Positions 15,052 through 23,620 of a stretch of 64,000 bases of DNA are shown in pieces (the stretch's first letter is position 1; each line of letters begins with the position of its first letter). The notes beneath the pieces were generated by a model, which ran no database searches, was not told the DNA's origin, and saw nothing but the letters and a program-made list of their open reading frames with translations. Source of the stretch: a virus; IMG/VR virus record IMGVR_UViG_3300036770_006434, positions 1 through 64,000 of that record, one strand, 5' to 3'. A program made the translations under genes and the position numbers.

Positions 15052-16094
15052 GGGGTTTCCGACAGAAAAGGCACGCACCTCTCTCGGATAAGCGGCACAT
15101 AGTCGGCATTCAGTTCGCAGACAACAGCGCTACATCCGTGCTGCAATGCTACGGCGGCGGTAGTGCCTGAGCCGCCAAAAGGGTCAAGGACGGTGTCTCC
15201 TGCGCGGGCGCAGGATTTGACGCATGGTTCGATAAGGGTAGCCGGGAAGACGGCGAAGTGCGCACCTTTGTAGGGCTTGGTATTGACGATGAACGCTAGA
15301 GGGTCACCCTCTTCGTCTTGAAGCATCCCTTGCCAGCTCTCGAAGAACCAGTCGCCGGAGCGGCGAGTGCGCTTCCCTCCCGTCTGCTCTCCGCTGGCGC
15401 GGTGACGCTGTTGGCTGTTAGGATCGTCTCTATTCGGACGCTTTGCCGCCGTGGCGGTGCTGGCAGAGTGGGAATTGTTCGAGGCGTTTACCTTGACCGC
15501 TTCGGCATCGTAGTGATACCTCTCGCTCTTGGTGAGCATGTAGAGCGTCTCGATGGTTTGGCTAGGACGGTCCTTGACGCTCTCAGGCATCCCATTACGT
15601 TTGATCCAAGGGCAAGCTGCACGCAGATACCAGCCGTCCGCTTGAAGCGCGATAGCGACCCGCGCCGGGATCATCAAGAGGTCCTTCGGTTTGAGCCCTT
15701 CCGCGTTGGCTCGGGCGGAATCTGCCCCAACCGACGAAGCGCGGTTGGTTTGCTGCTTATACCCGATGCGCGTCCCATGCCCTACGCGCCCCGCCGCATT
15801 GTAGCTATCCCCAAGGTTGAGCCAAAGCACCCCGTCTTCCTTGAGCACTCGCTTTACCTCACGAAACACCTCAACCATCGTCTTGACGTAGGCATCAGGT
15901 GTCTGTTCTGCGCCAATCTCAGCGGCCTTCGCCGGGTCATCACTCTTGAGGTATGACCGTAGCCCGTAATACGGCGGGCTGGTCACACAACACTGGACGC
16001 TATTGTCTGGCAGCGTTTTGAGTGCTTTCAGGCAATCGTCGTTGAGGATAGTCAGCGTGGGGTTGGGCTTTTCGATAGTGGATATATTGTCCAT
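15048..16094 (-). CDS. Beta-class DNA methyltransferase (N6-A or N4-C)
   Basis: 348 aa. The catalytic motif TSPPYYG sits near residues 38-44 and the AdoMet-binding motif DPFGGSGTT near 300, which is the beta-class order. It should methylate an exocyclic amino group in a specific DNA sequence. SPPY favours N4-cytosine in many enzymes, but N6-adenine is also possible. The target-recognition region would be residues 100-270. No partner restriction gene is adjacent, so protection of phage DNA from host restriction is the likely role. Confidence 0.88.
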   Translation of the reverse strand: MDNISTIEKPNPTLTILNDDCLKALKTLPDNSVQCCVTSPPYYGLRSYLKSDDPAKAAEIGAEQTPDAYVKTMVEVFREVKRVLKEDGVLWLNLGDSYNAAGRVGHGTRIGYKQQTNRASSVGADSARANAEGLKPKDLLMIPARVAIALQADGWYLRAACPWIKRNGMPESVKDRPSQTIETLYMLTKSERYHYDAEAVKVNASNNSHSASTATAAKRPNRDDPNSQQRHRASGEQTGGKRTRRSGDWFFESWQGMLQDEEGDPLAFIVNTKPYKGAHFAVFPATLIEPCVKSCARAGDTVLDPFGGSGTTAAVALQHGCSAVVCELNADYVPLIRERCVPFLSETP

Positions 16095-16112
16095 AGAGTG
16101 TTGTCTGTGATG

Positions 16113-16607
16113 TCAAAGGGTTTCCGCACTGCGCCGCGCTTTTGCCAATGCCCGCGCTGCTATGGCGCTAATCTCCATAAACTTGGCCCACACTTCAGGC
16201 CACGTCTTGATGGCTGCCGGTCCGTAGAGCGCGATACAGTGTGCTTTTGTGCTGATGTCCTTCAGAGCATCGCGCATATCATCGGTGGACGACAGGGGCA
16301 ACGGTATATCAGCTTCCTCACGCCATTGGCGTCCGTAATGACGCAAACGGATCAGTCGCTCCGTCAAATCCTCGATCTCAGCGCGCAGCCCGGTTTCCTG
16401 TTCCTCCTTGGTGATGTGCTGCACCCCATACTCCAGATAGCTAATACGCGCCTCTACTTCCATTACCCAAACGTCGGCTTCCTGTATGGACCCGAACCAT
16501 TTCGCGTGACACGGGGGTTGGTAGTAGTCCGTAGACCCATCCCCGTGCCAGACCGCCCAGCCGTCGGGGCCGCAGTCCATTATGCAAATTCGATTATCGG
16601 CGCTCAT
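16113..16607 (-). CDS. Hypothetical protein, 164 aa
   Basis: Begins MSADNRICIMDCGPDGWAVWHG, an opening I associate with a common phage family of unknown role, followed by a long helical region (residues 60-110). Stop overlaps the next start. Confidence 0.65.
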   Translation of the reverse strand: MSADNRICIMDCGPDGWAVWHGDGSTDYYQPPCHAKWFGSIQEADVWVMEVEARISYLEYGVQHITKEEQETGLRAEIEDLTERLIRLRHYGRQWREEADIPLPLSSTDDMRDALKDISTKAHCIALYGPAAIKTWPEVWAKFMEISAIAARALAKARRSAETL

Positions 16608-16855
16608 GTGGAGGTAGGTTCGGTTTCACGCCACTCTCGCGGCTTCCCTTGGGCGTCCTCCAACTCGGTTTGCGCCGAGGAAAAGTTCTTCCCACAGGTG
16701 TTGCACCTGACAGAATGAGTCACCCGATTGAGTCCACCCCCGACAGCGCGACCCTCGCGGTCATATTCCAGTGGGGACCACATGCAGGTGGACATAGTGG
16801 CTCCATGCGCAAAGCGGCAATCGGTCCGATCAGTCGGGCATTCGGGGTATTTCAT
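16604..16855 (-). CDS. Zinc-binding small protein, 83 aa
   Basis: Contains CPTDRTDC, then CNTCGKNF. Likely structural zinc site. Confidence 0.6.
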   Translation of the reverse strand: MKYPECPTDRTDCRFAHGATMSTCMWSPLEYDREGRAVGGGLNRVTHSVRCNTCGKNFSSAQTELEDAQGKPREWRETEPTST

Positions 16856-16956
16856 GGCGAGGTAACGGAATTGAGTATAGCCCCATACCCGTCAGGCCCA
16901 AGGAGGGCTACCAGCTCGGAGGCGCGGTAGGTGGTTTTGAATACTTCGTCGTTCAT
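16852..16956 (-). CDS. 34-aa miniprotein
   Basis: ATG 16956, TGA 16852. It overlaps both neighbours through ATGA junctions, which makes chance unlikely. Sequence MNDEVFKTTYRASELVALLG; function unknown. Confidence 0.55.
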   Translation of the reverse strand: MNDEVFKTTYRASELVALLGPDGYGAILNSVTSP

Positions 16957-17156
16957 TTGATGTCGGCAGTATTGAGTTGGTTCGCGATATGCTCGGCGGC
17001 TTCCCAGTCATCGCCACAGTGACAGCAGTGCAATCGGAATGGATCGCCCGCTTTCGTCGTTATCCACGGCGAGAGCACGACCCAACCTTCGGGGGTCAGA
17101 TGCACGGCGGAGAACCTTGAGCCGGCCGCGGGATGAGGGGTGTCGCTTGATGTCAT
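16953..17156 (-). CDS. Hypothetical protein, 67 aa
   Basis: C-terminal LHCCHCGDDWEAAEHIANQL suggests a half zinc ribbon. ATGA overlaps on both sides. Confidence 0.6.
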   Translation of the reverse strand: MTSSDTPHPAAGSRFSAVHLTPEGWVVLSPWITTKAGDPFRLHCCHCGDDWEAAEHIANQLNTADIK

Positions 17157-17656
17157 GGCCCCTTTCTACGCAATACCCTGACACAGTGATTGAACCGGGA
17201 TACCGAAACTTGGGTGCGCCACTTGGAGTCGGCCAACTCCACGGCTGCCGCATCGTAAGCGCGCCAAGAGAGTGCTCGCCTAAAATTGGTGAACCGATGG
17301 AAGCCAGTCCTCCCGGTGGTGAACGCCACGGAGAGTGCCACCAGTTGAATATCCTTCGGCAGATCATCAAACCGGCGAACCCCGGCGCGGCACGCGTCTA
17401 AGGCCCATGACAGGTCGGCGGCGAAATAGCGCTCAATCTGGGTGGGGCTGTATCTGGCGCGCGGGACTTCTCCATTGGCAGTCAGGGAATGGCCGATGCC
17501 TACGCTGTAGTGTCCTGCGGGACCATCACGGTAAGGTGTCGTCTTATACCCTTCCCATTGAACGAGATAGGTGCGTGCCTCGGAGTAGGTTACCGGCACG
17601 GCGCGGCAGATGGAAGTAGCCGCGAACAGGAGGGCTACGGTCAGGAAACGATGCAT
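17153..17656 (-). CDS. Endolysin, T4-lysozyme-like (GH24) with signal peptide
   Basis: 167 aa from ATG 17656. Signal peptide MHRFLTVALLFAATSICRA, then a lysozyme domain. The segment QWEGYKTTPYRDGPAGHYSV matches the GH24 catalytic stretch, with Glu35 as the acid and Asp44 in the position of T4 Asp20; the T4 Thr26 position appears to be Ser51. It would cut peptidoglycan between MurNAc and GlcNAc. The signal peptide indicates Sec-dependent or SAR-like export rather than a classical holin. An earlier ATG at 17668 falls inside the -10 box and is rejected. Confidence 0.88.
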   Translation of the reverse strand: MHRFLTVALLFAATSICRAVPVTYSEARTYLVQWEGYKTTPYRDGPAGHYSVGIGHSLTANGEVPRARYSPTQIERYFAADLSWALDACRAGVRRFDDLPKDIQLVALSVAFTTGRTGFHRFTNFRRALSWRAYDAAAVELADSKWRTQVSVSRFNHCVRVLRRKGP

Positions 17657-17663
17657 AGATACC

Positions 17664-17692
17664 AGCATAGAGCGTCTGCGCGCCGAAGTCAA
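17664..17692 (-). promoter_or_regulatory. Lysozyme promoter
   Basis: TTGACT (17687-17692), 17-bp spacer, TATGCT (17664-17669). The -10 box ends only 7 bp before the ATG at 17656, so transcription should begin at or next to the start codon. Confidence 0.8.
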
Positions 17693-18075
17693 GCGTTTTC
17701 CCGCTCTTTTCGGTCGGCATAGTCCCGCAGGGACTCTACCAGTTTTGCCGCAGCTACAACGGTGTCATATCCCTTGGTGCCGCGCGGGATGGTGATAAAC
17801 TCAGTGTAAAGCGGCTCGGACATGAGGCAAACAACGATACGAAACCGATTGATGGACACAAACCGATAGTGCTCATCCTCCCAAAGGTGGATGAGATAAC
17901 CATTGTCATCTTTCGTGGAATACGGGGCTGGTCGCGCCATAGCGGCGAGCAGGCCGCCGGGGGCCTTGGAAGTGAAGCGGAACCCGTAAACCAAGCAATG
18001 GGCTAGACAGGCCATCAGAGCGACCACGGTAAAGGAGCCGATTACCAAAGCTGGGAAGTGGAAGTATGGGGTCAC
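17689..18075 (-). CDS. Single-TM protein, 128 aa
   Basis: GTG start at 18075, overlapping the upstream TGA (GTGA). One N-terminal membrane helix (VIGSFTVVALMACLAHCLVYGF), then a soluble domain of about 90 residues with beta strands. It could be a lysis accessory protein by position; this is inference only. Confidence 0.6.
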   Translation of the reverse strand: MTPYFHFPALVIGSFTVVALMACLAHCLVYGFRFTSKAPGGLLAAMARPAPYSTKDDNGYLIHLWEDEHYRFVSINRFRIVVCLMSEPLYTEFITIPRGTKGYDTVVAAAKLVESLRDYADRKERENA

Positions 18076-18326
18076 GGTTTGTTGGCGCCGGACTTGGAGG
18101 AGTCGGCGTCGTCCTTGGGCTTGGCTTCCCAGAGGACAATATGGTCTCCACAAGTGATAAAAAAACCGATCCACGCTATGGGGCCTAACACAAAAGTAAA
18201 GAGTGACACAAAAAGAGTTTGAAGCGTTATACGCTGCTCGCCCTTGAGGACCAGAATATAAGAGGCGGTAGCTCCGAGTGTCGCCCATGAGACGACAAGT
18301 AGGAATGCAAACAGTGTGTAGGCCAT
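18072..18326 (-). CDS. Two-TM protein, 84 aa
   Basis: Two membrane helices (LFAFLLVVSWATLGATASYILV and LQTLFVSLFTFVLGPIAWIGFF) and a short charged C-terminal tail. Size and topology fit a holin-like protein and it sits beside the lysozyme. That role is unproven. Confidence 0.6.
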   Translation of the reverse strand: MAYTLFAFLLVVSWATLGATASYILVLKGEQRITLQTLFVSLFTFVLGPIAWIGFFITCGDHIVLWEAKPKDDADSSKSGANKP

Positions 18327-18340
18327 AAAGTGTGTTGCTA

Positions 18341-18550
18341 TCACTCCTCGCCGCGCCCGCGGTCGCGGTCGGCCCACGCCCACACCGCAACGCAGACCCA
18401 CCAGACGGGACCGGCCGCGAAATCGCGCCAGATCGGGACAGGCGGCATATTGACTAACGGCAGGGTCCCGATATATCGCAGTATCCACGCGAATCCGAGG
18501 ACGGACCAGACGAATATCGCCAAAACGAAAATTGCGAACGCCATGGACAT
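18341..18550 (-). CDS. Membrane protein, 69 aa
   Basis: N-terminal helix FAIFVLAIFVWSVLGFAWIL and a second Trp-rich hydrophobic segment (VWWVCVAVWAW), ending in a charged tail RDRGRGEE. Part of the small membrane cluster next to the lysozyme. Confidence 0.6.
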   Translation of the reverse strand: MSMAFAIFVLAIFVWSVLGFAWILRYIGTLPLVNMPPVPIWRDFAAGPVWWVCVAVWAWADRDRGRGEE

Positions 18551-18561
18551 AGGGGTAGACC

Positions 18562-18810
18562 TTATTCCGATTGACTCTCTCGCGTCAACAGCTCCGAAAG
18601 GTAGATGACCGCGCCCTTTTGCGCGTTCGTCACGTCCTTGCCGCCGTTAATGTAGAACATGGAGTTGTAGTCGCGGCGATATACCTTGGACTTCCGCGTG
18701 TCGCCGTGGCGGCGGGCGGGCGTGAGTTTGGGGCCACGGGTCTTTTTGTCGGCCTTGGCGGCGGTTTTGGCGGCAGTTTTGATGGAAGTCTCCTGATTCT
18801 CGGTGGTCAT
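18562..18810 (-). CDS. Basic Lys/Ala-rich protein, 82 aa
   Basis: N-terminal Lys/Thr/Ala low-complexity tail (IKTAAKTAAKADKKTRG) followed by a more ordered half. Possibly nucleic-acid binding. Confidence 0.6.
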   Translation of the reverse strand: MTTENQETSIKTAAKTAAKADKKTRGPKLTPARRHGDTRKSKVYRRDYNSMFYINGGKDVTNAQKGAVIYLSELLTRESQSE

Positions 18811-18902
18811 GGTATGGTATTCGTGATTTGCAAAAGTGTGCGGGCTATTGGGTAAACAGCCACCCGCCGGGCTGGAGCTATCCTATGTGAACTGCCGGAA
18901 GA

Positions 18903-19007
18903 TTACTGGTCCGCAGTCGGAGCGGCGGCCTCAACCTTGGCGGTCTTGGCCCGCGCCTTGGCGGGAGTCTTCTTCTTGGCGGTGGTCTTTTTGTTGTTTT
19001 TGGCCAT
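18903..19007 (-). CDS. Histone-H1-like tail miniprotein, 34 aa
   Basis: ATG 19007, TAA 18903. Lys/Ala/Pro-rich (AKKKTPAKARAKTAKVEAAAP), like bacterial H1-like DNA-binding tails. Chance for a frame of this composition is not negligible, hence moderate confidence. Confidence 0.5.
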   Translation of the reverse strand: MAKNNKKTTAKKKTPAKARAKTAKVEAAAPTADQ

Positions 19008-19032
19008 GGGAAAAGTGAATAAAATACAAAGA

Positions 19033-19488
19033 CTAGGCAGCTATCTTTGCGCGCTTCGCCATTCGGTCATAGAGCACGACATTGACGCAAGAAGCCAAAT
19101 TCATGCATACCCTTGTCGGTATCATAACGCGACGCGGACACCATGAAAGAACACGTTCGCCAAGCGTATTATCCTCCGCTCCAAAAACGTAGAATGCTCG
19201 TTCCGGGTGAACGAAATCAACCAAAGATTTGGCGTCCTCAACGAGTTCAACGGCGACCGGGATACAGTCATAGGGAACTACGTCATGAAGGTCATCCACT
19301 TGAAGCATGGGCATATGTCTCCACTGTGCCATGGTGTCGCAAGCATGTTTTTTGTAACGCATACCACTGACGGCAAGCATGGCGGCATCATAACAACCAC
19401 AGGCGCGCAAAACGCCAGCGATATTTGCGGGTGTCTTTGGGTTGTCAAGACCTATTGCGCAATAACCTCTTGAAAAATTGCTTTTCAT
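19033..19488 (-). CDS. SpoU/TrmH-type RNA 2'-O-methyltransferase
   Basis: 151 aa. SPOUT motifs are visible: PKTPANIAGVLRAC (motif 1), YVFGAEDNTLG (motif 2) and IPTRVCMNLASCVNVVLYDR (motif 3, forming the trefoil knot). The length is that of single-domain TrmL/TrmH enzymes. It would methylate a ribose 2'-OH in tRNA or rRNA with AdoMet. The many phage tRNAs in this window make tRNA the likelier substrate (inference). Confidence 0.87.
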   Translation of the reverse strand: MKSNFSRGYCAIGLDNPKTPANIAGVLRACGCYDAAMLAVSGMRYKKHACDTMAQWRHMPMLQVDDLHDVVPYDCIPVAVELVEDAKSLVDFVHPERAFYVFGAEDNTLGERVLSWCPRRVMIPTRVCMNLASCVNVVLYDRMAKRAKIAA

Positions 19489-19499
19489 TTGTAAATGGT

Positions 19500-20474
19500 T
19501 TACCGCATTTCCCCGTGCAGTATCCGGGTCCGGTAATTGCGGTCAAACAGTTTCATCAGATTCGCCGCCATAGTAGCATCTATGGAGAATCCGTCAAGCC
19601 ATTTTCGGACAATCTTTCGGGCTGTCCCTACCTTGGCCATTTCCGCCAAGTCTTTGCGCTTAATCTCGGGCTCCAACACCAGCCCGGCCGCTGCGAAGTC
19701 CGCCATCTTGCACGTCCATTTGTCCAGCAGCCATGCGACTGCCGCCAGTTCTGCGGGATTTTCCACCATTCGGATGAAACGAAACTCAAACGTGTAATAC
19801 GTGTTTTTGAGCCCGTTCATGAACCGGGGGCGGATAGAGACATTGTTATGGACAGATTCAAAGAACAGATCGTCTTTGGTCAGCTTCTTTTTCCCGATAT
19901 TCTTGGCGGTCACCAGACATTCGCTGTTATGATTGTCGGACCATTCCGCCAAGAGCCAGCGGATGTAGGGGCGATTCGCAAAGTCAATCACCATATTCCG
20001 ATGGAATAACTCCATGGCCTTATACCATTGGACGGATTCCGAGAACATGGAAGGCTGTATATGAATGTGGCAACCTCCCGTGGGATAGGTCTTTGCAATA
20101 CGCCGGCCATTTTTGACGACATTTCGGGTCACAGACGGGACCAACCCATGGGATTCCCGCAAAACCGTGAAGATTTTCTCAAGGACTGGCATGAAAATAG
20201 CGTTGGACTCGTCTTTATCGGTGAGCCAGTGCGTTTCCAACGGCCGGATGGGCTGCGTCACTTCCACGCACCAAGAATACGCACTCTTGATGTCGCCGTA
20301 GGTGGAAAGGTGGAAGGGCTCTGTCTTGGCCTCAAACAGGAAAACGGCGACATCCGAGAGGTTGCGGATAGATTCGTTCACCTCTTTGACCACGGCTTCC
20401 ACCTTTTCGAGAGAGGTAAAGCAATAGGGCGCGGTTGAAGGGATGAACGTGAGTTCTGGGGAGAAGGTGGCCAT
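19500..20474 (-). CDS. Amidoligase-like protein
   Basis: 324 aa. TGGCHIHI resembles the GxHVHI motif of phage/bacterial amidoligases of the COOH-NH2 ligase (glutamine-synthetase-like) fold. CVEVTQPI and YYTFEFRFIRM carry acidic or basic residues expected to bind metal and ATP. Members are predicted to join a carboxylate and an amine with ATP. The substrate is unknown, and no GAT-II or peptidase partner, usual in host operons, is adjacent. Confidence 0.65.
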   Translation of the reverse strand: MATFSPELTFIPSTAPYCFTSLEKVEAVVKEVNESIRNLSDVAVFLFEAKTEPFHLSTYGDIKSAYSWCVEVTQPIRPLETHWLTDKDESNAIFMPVLEKIFTVLRESHGLVPSVTRNVVKNGRRIAKTYPTGGCHIHIQPSMFSESVQWYKAMELFHRNMVIDFANRPYIRWLLAEWSDNHNSECLVTAKNIGKKKLTKDDLFFESVHNNVSIRPRFMNGLKNTYYTFEFRFIRMVENPAELAAVAWLLDKWTCKMADFAAAGLVLEPEIKRKDLAEMAKVGTARKIVRKWLDGFSIDATMAANLMKLFDRNYRTRILHGEMR

Positions 20475-20484
20475 TTCGGAACAG

Positions 20485-20513
20485 ACTATGCCCTATCACT
20501 TGACGGAAGTCAA
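20485..20513 (-). promoter_or_regulatory. Promoter of the amidoligase-like gene
   Basis: TTGACT (20508-20513), 17-bp spacer, CATAGT (20485-20490), 10 bp to the ATG. Confidence 0.7.
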
Positions 20514-20654
20514 TCAGAAATCAAGGCTATCTTCGTCCTCTTCGCTCAAAAACAGGTCCATGACGAATTCAACCGTTGTAAATACGGCAAAAGCCACGGT
20601 CAAAACGATAAGTCCGGCGCAGGTTTCGAGAAATCGGAGAGTAGATTTGACCAT
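20514..20654 (-). CDS. 46-aa single-TM miniprotein
   Basis: ATG 20654, TGA 20514. Membrane helix (CAGLIVLTVAFAVFTTVEFVM) then an acidic tail SEEDEDSLDF. Confidence 0.55.
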   Translation of the reverse strand: MVKSTLRFLETCAGLIVLTVAFAVFTTVEFVMDLFLSEEDEDSLDF

Positions 20655-20659
20655 TTTGC

Positions 20660-21160
20660 TCACTCCCCCGAGGACTCTGCCCGGCCCGGCGTGGCAACCG
20701 AGTAAATGGGTGCCATACTCTTGGCGCGCTCCATCACGAGGCCGGTCGTTTTGATGTGATTCACCATGAAGTGGTTCGCTCTTTCCTCCGCCAGTTTCGC
20801 GACCAGTTCCTCATTCCATTGGTGCGAAACCTCTTCCGTCTCGGGATCGCGGGTGACGGTAATCTCAACTTCCCGGCGGGCGACTATCTCCCAAGCCATT
20901 TGAGAAACGAGGCCCTTCAATACTTTGCCCCTGTTTTTGGGGCAAACATACGCGCGGGTTCCCTTGAATCCGTCCACCCACCCGTTTAGGATGGATGATC
21001 GGGAGATGACCGAGCGGTTGACTGACCAATTGAACCAACGCTCAATGAAGGGTTGGGGACCAGTGAAGACAAGGGCTAGACCGGCACCGTAAGGGATGAG
21101 GTGTAGCTCCCCGTTTTTGGCGTCTTCTTCAAGGGAGATAAAATCGGTGGATTGGAGCAT
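20660..21160 (-). CDS. Hypothetical protein, 166 aa
   Basis: Mixed N-terminal domain and a charged helical C-terminal half. No known motif. Confidence 0.65.
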   Translation of the reverse strand: MLQSTDFISLEEDAKNGELHLIPYGAGLALVFTGPQPFIERWFNWSVNRSVISRSSILNGWVDGFKGTRAYVCPKNRGKVLKGLVSQMAWEIVARREVEITVTRDPETEEVSHQWNEELVAKLAEERANHFMVNHIKTTGLVMERAKSMAPIYSVATPGRAESSGE

Positions 21161-21175
21161 GGTCAGGGTTTGGCG

Positions 21176-21655
21176 TTAATAGGTTTGAGTGCGTTCTAGT
21201 GTGATTGATACGTCTAGGTTTTTCGGGTAGTGCGCTTTTGTCAGAATCGAAAACATTGAGGCCGCAACTTCGCCGTCGCTGCCGTCCTTGCAAAAGGCGA
21301 TTTCCGCTCGGCGGATGATATCGCGCAGTCGTTTATTTTCGCAATATAGCATGTCTGCCAGTTCGCTGATGCTGGGCACATAGTAGCTGTCGCCCTCGAC
21401 CTCGTGCTCGGCGCGGCCAACGGCGCGGCAGAGATTTTGCAGATGCGTGTGGTCCGCAGCCCATTCCTCGCAGGCGCTGCGATTTATCGTCCGCAGTCGC
21501 TCGATTTCCGCGACCGCATTGGTCAGTAGCTCGGATGTCTTTCGGGCGCACGCATCTTCTCCGAGCGAATCCTCGACCTTTTTCCATTCGGCTGCATCCT
21601 CGCGCATCGCCGCGAGAAGGTCCGAACTCGGTTCGTGATTTGCAGCAGTTTCCAT
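21176..21655 (-). CDS. Hypothetical coiled-coil protein, 159 aa
   Basis: Long charged helices with heptad spacing (residues 15-55 and 105-125). Unknown. Confidence 0.6.
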   Translation of the reverse strand: METAANHEPSSDLLAAMREDAAEWKKVEDSLGEDACARKTSELLTNAVAEIERLRTINRSACEEWAADHTHLQNLCRAVGRAEHEVEGDSYYVPSISELADMLYCENKRLRDIIRRAEIAFCKDGSDGEVAASMFSILTKAHYPKNLDVSITLERTQTY

Positions 21656-21658
21656 TTT

Positions 21659-21892
21659 TCAAGGCTTCCGTTTTAGAAAACATTCATCCAAAGTCCGACG
21701 AAACGCTTCGCCGTTCTTCTTCCCCGAGGCCCCGGCGGTATCCTCGAACCCGTATTCCACGATATCCGTGTCCCCGCCGCTGGCTGCGTCCATCTGTCGG
21801 CCATAGAACTCTTCCGCCAGATGCGTGATTTGCCCCTCCTTGATGAGGTAGGACGGCAAATGGATTGATACCGTAAAATTGGAGGAGCCCAT
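21659..21892 (-). CDS. Hypothetical protein, 77 aa
   Basis: Begins with beta strand NFTVSIHLPSYL and ends basic. Unknown. Confidence 0.6.
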   Translation of the reverse strand: MGSSNFTVSIHLPSYLIKEGQITHLAEEFYGRQMDAASGGDTDIVEYGFEDTAGASGKKNGEAFRRTLDECFLKRKP

Positions 21893-21896
21893 GGAA

Positions 21897-22271
21897 TCAG
21901 TCCGTTTTGTCGTCGGGTTTCGCCGCTTTAACCGAGGAGATTACCGCGCCTTCAATCTCGCGGTTAAACCGCTCCCAAGTCAGGTTGTCTCTGGCTTTTT
22001 GATCCAGAACCCATTCCTCCATTTCCTCGCGCAAATCTTGTCTCACGATATAACGGCCAAAATCCCAGCGCCACAACTCGAAAACCGTATATGAAAAGGG
22101 CCATATCGCAGACAGGTCCATAGACGTTTGCTCGTCCTGATTCGTCATAATCACCCAGTATGAACCCATAATGGAATGGCGCTCTGTCTTCCAGAGAATC
22201 CAGTGGATTCGGATGGCAAAAACCAAGGCAGCTACGAATAGAACGGCTAAGAGTTGGAACGGTATGGACAT
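21897..22271 (-). CDS. Membrane-anchored protein, 124 aa
   Basis: Start at ATG 22271. N-terminal membrane helix (FQLLAVLFVAALVFAIRI) and a soluble Trp-rich helical domain. Unknown. Confidence 0.6.
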   Translation of the reverse strand: MSIPFQLLAVLFVAALVFAIRIHWILWKTERHSIMGSYWVIMTNQDEQTSMDLSAIWPFSYTVFELWRWDFGRYIVRQDLREEMEEWVLDQKARDNLTWERFNREIEGAVISSVKAAKPDDKTD

Positions 22272-22349
22272 GGTCAGTTTATGGTCGAACGGGTTTATAT
22301 CTCGGCATAGCCGAAGAGTCAATCCAAATGTCGAAAAGAGTCGCGGGAA

Positions 22350-22616
22350 TCACTCCCCGCTCTGCTCTTCTTCCATGTTCTTGCGGAATTCCCGGAAAAT
22401 GGCCGGGTTTTTATCCAGCTCCAGCTGAATCCTGTTTTGGATATTGGAAATGAGCCCGCGCGTCTTATTGGCTTCCATCTGCACGTTTTTTTTGACTTTT
22501 ATCAGTTTATGCAGGCGGTGCTGGGCCATTTTCAATTCCGAACCCAAGAACTGGACCGTTTGTTCGGCCGTCAGGTTGTCTTGGGCAGATTCCTTGGAAG
22601 AGTCGGATTTATCCAC
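22350..22616 (-). CDS. Hypothetical coiled-coil protein, 88 aa
   Basis: Almost continuous helix with charged heptads (SELKMAQHRLHKLIKVKKN). Confidence 0.6.
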   Translation of the reverse strand: MDKSDSSKESAQDNLTAEQTVQFLGSELKMAQHRLHKLIKVKKNVQMEANKTRGLISNIQNRIQLELDKNPAIFREFRKNMEEEQSGE

Positions 22617-22673
22617 GATACATGGAGTTACACTTGGCTTTTCGGGATTTCTTTGGGTCAGAGGGAAGAATTT

Positions 22674-22895
22674 TCAGTTCCGGTTTCTGGGGTTGTAAAT
22701 CTCTTCGGAAGCGCCGTCGGCGTATTCGCAAAAGGCGTTGCCACCATAAGCCTTGGCGGTGTAAAGCGCGTATTTCCGGGCATTTGCGACGCCGAGACCG
22801 GTGTTATAGCCGACTCGGGGAGAATCCCAGAATTCAACAAAAAATCGAAGCGGGGGACTGGATTGGTGATTGGAGGACATATTGGTTTGGAACAT
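22674..22895 (-). CDS. Hypothetical protein, 73 aa
   Basis: Ordered small domain (RFFVEFWDSPRVGYNTG then YALYTAKAYGGNAF) with the composition of a real protein. Spacing to neighbours is tight. Unknown. Confidence 0.55.
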   Translation of the reverse strand: MFQTNMSSNHQSSPPLRFFVEFWDSPRVGYNTGLGVANARKYALYTAKAYGGNAFCEYADGASEEIYNPRNRN

Positions 22896-22901
22896 CTTTG
22901 G

Positions 22902-23156
22902 TCAGCGGACCTTCTCTGTGATGACGGATTTCAGGTATTCGACTTCTTCCCGGTTTTTGTCGTCAAAATAGGCGGTAATCCCGATAATGGGATTGTTACG
23001 TTCGCCGCAGACGGAGACGAACAGGTCTACCGGCAGCTTCTTCTTGAAGGTCTGCAAATAGGAGGTTTCCAACATCTCAATCAGTTGGGACACCTGTTTG
23101 GTGGCGTTGTGGCCGGAAGCCTCGTGAATTAGGGCTCGGTTGGGTTTGTCGGGCAT
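22902..23156 (-). CDS. Hypothetical protein, 84 aa
   Basis: Alpha/beta (VDLFVSVCGERNNPIIGITAYFDD). Unknown. Confidence 0.65.
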   Translation of the reverse strand: MPDKPNRALIHEASGHNATKQVSQLIEMLETSYLQTFKKKLPVDLFVSVCGERNNPIIGITAYFDDKNREEVEYLKSVITEKVR

Positions 23157-23161
23157 ATAAA

Positions 23162-23620
23162 TCAGTTTTTGGGCAGTTCGTTGAAGGCGATTTCTTGGAC
23201 GAGGACCGGGGTCCGGGTTTTGACCCGAGTCACCTTGCCGGGCTCCTTGTAAAACTTGGCCGGGACATTCTCCAGAGTTTCCCCGATGGTCTTGACGGGC
23301 ACACGCTTGCCCTTCTTGGAGCCGTTAAACGCATTGGCGGCGGCCACGACACGGTCGAAGGCGACTGCGGGGCTGGCGGACTCTTCGATTTGCATGACCC
23401 AGCCGACCTGATCCTTGCCGGCGACCTGACCGGGTGCGGGCTTGGAGACAAGGACCACAAACTGGGTCTTGTTCTTCTGCTTGGGGGCGTTCGCTTTCTC
23501 GGCGGCCTCCTCGGCTTTGGCCTTTTTCAGGTCCGAGACCGTTTTTTCGATCAGTTCGGGAGTCGCGCCGTTTTCACGGAGAGACTGGACAGTGAGGGAG
23601 ATGAATTCGTCGGTAGACAT
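23162..23620 (-). CDS. Hypothetical protein, 152 aa
   Basis: Lys/Ala-rich linker at residues 30-55 joins a helical N-terminus to a beta-rich C-terminal domain (TQFVVLVSKPAPG). Unknown. Confidence 0.65.
   Translation of the reverse strand: MSTDEFISLTVQSLRENGATPELIEKTVSDLKKAKAEEAAEKANAPKQKNKTQFVVLVSKPAPGQVAGKDQVGWVMQIEESASPAVAFDRVVAAANAFNGSKKGKRVPVKTIGETLENVPAKFYKEPGKVTRVKTRTPVLVQEIAFNELPKN

Noticed and set aside
16018-16120. TTTGACA near the methyltransferase start as promoter.
   Set aside because: A -10 at 16-18 bp would fall on or beyond the start codon.
22437-23132. 231-aa plus-strand frame.
   Set aside because: It would cover parts of three tightly packed minus-strand genes with better composition.
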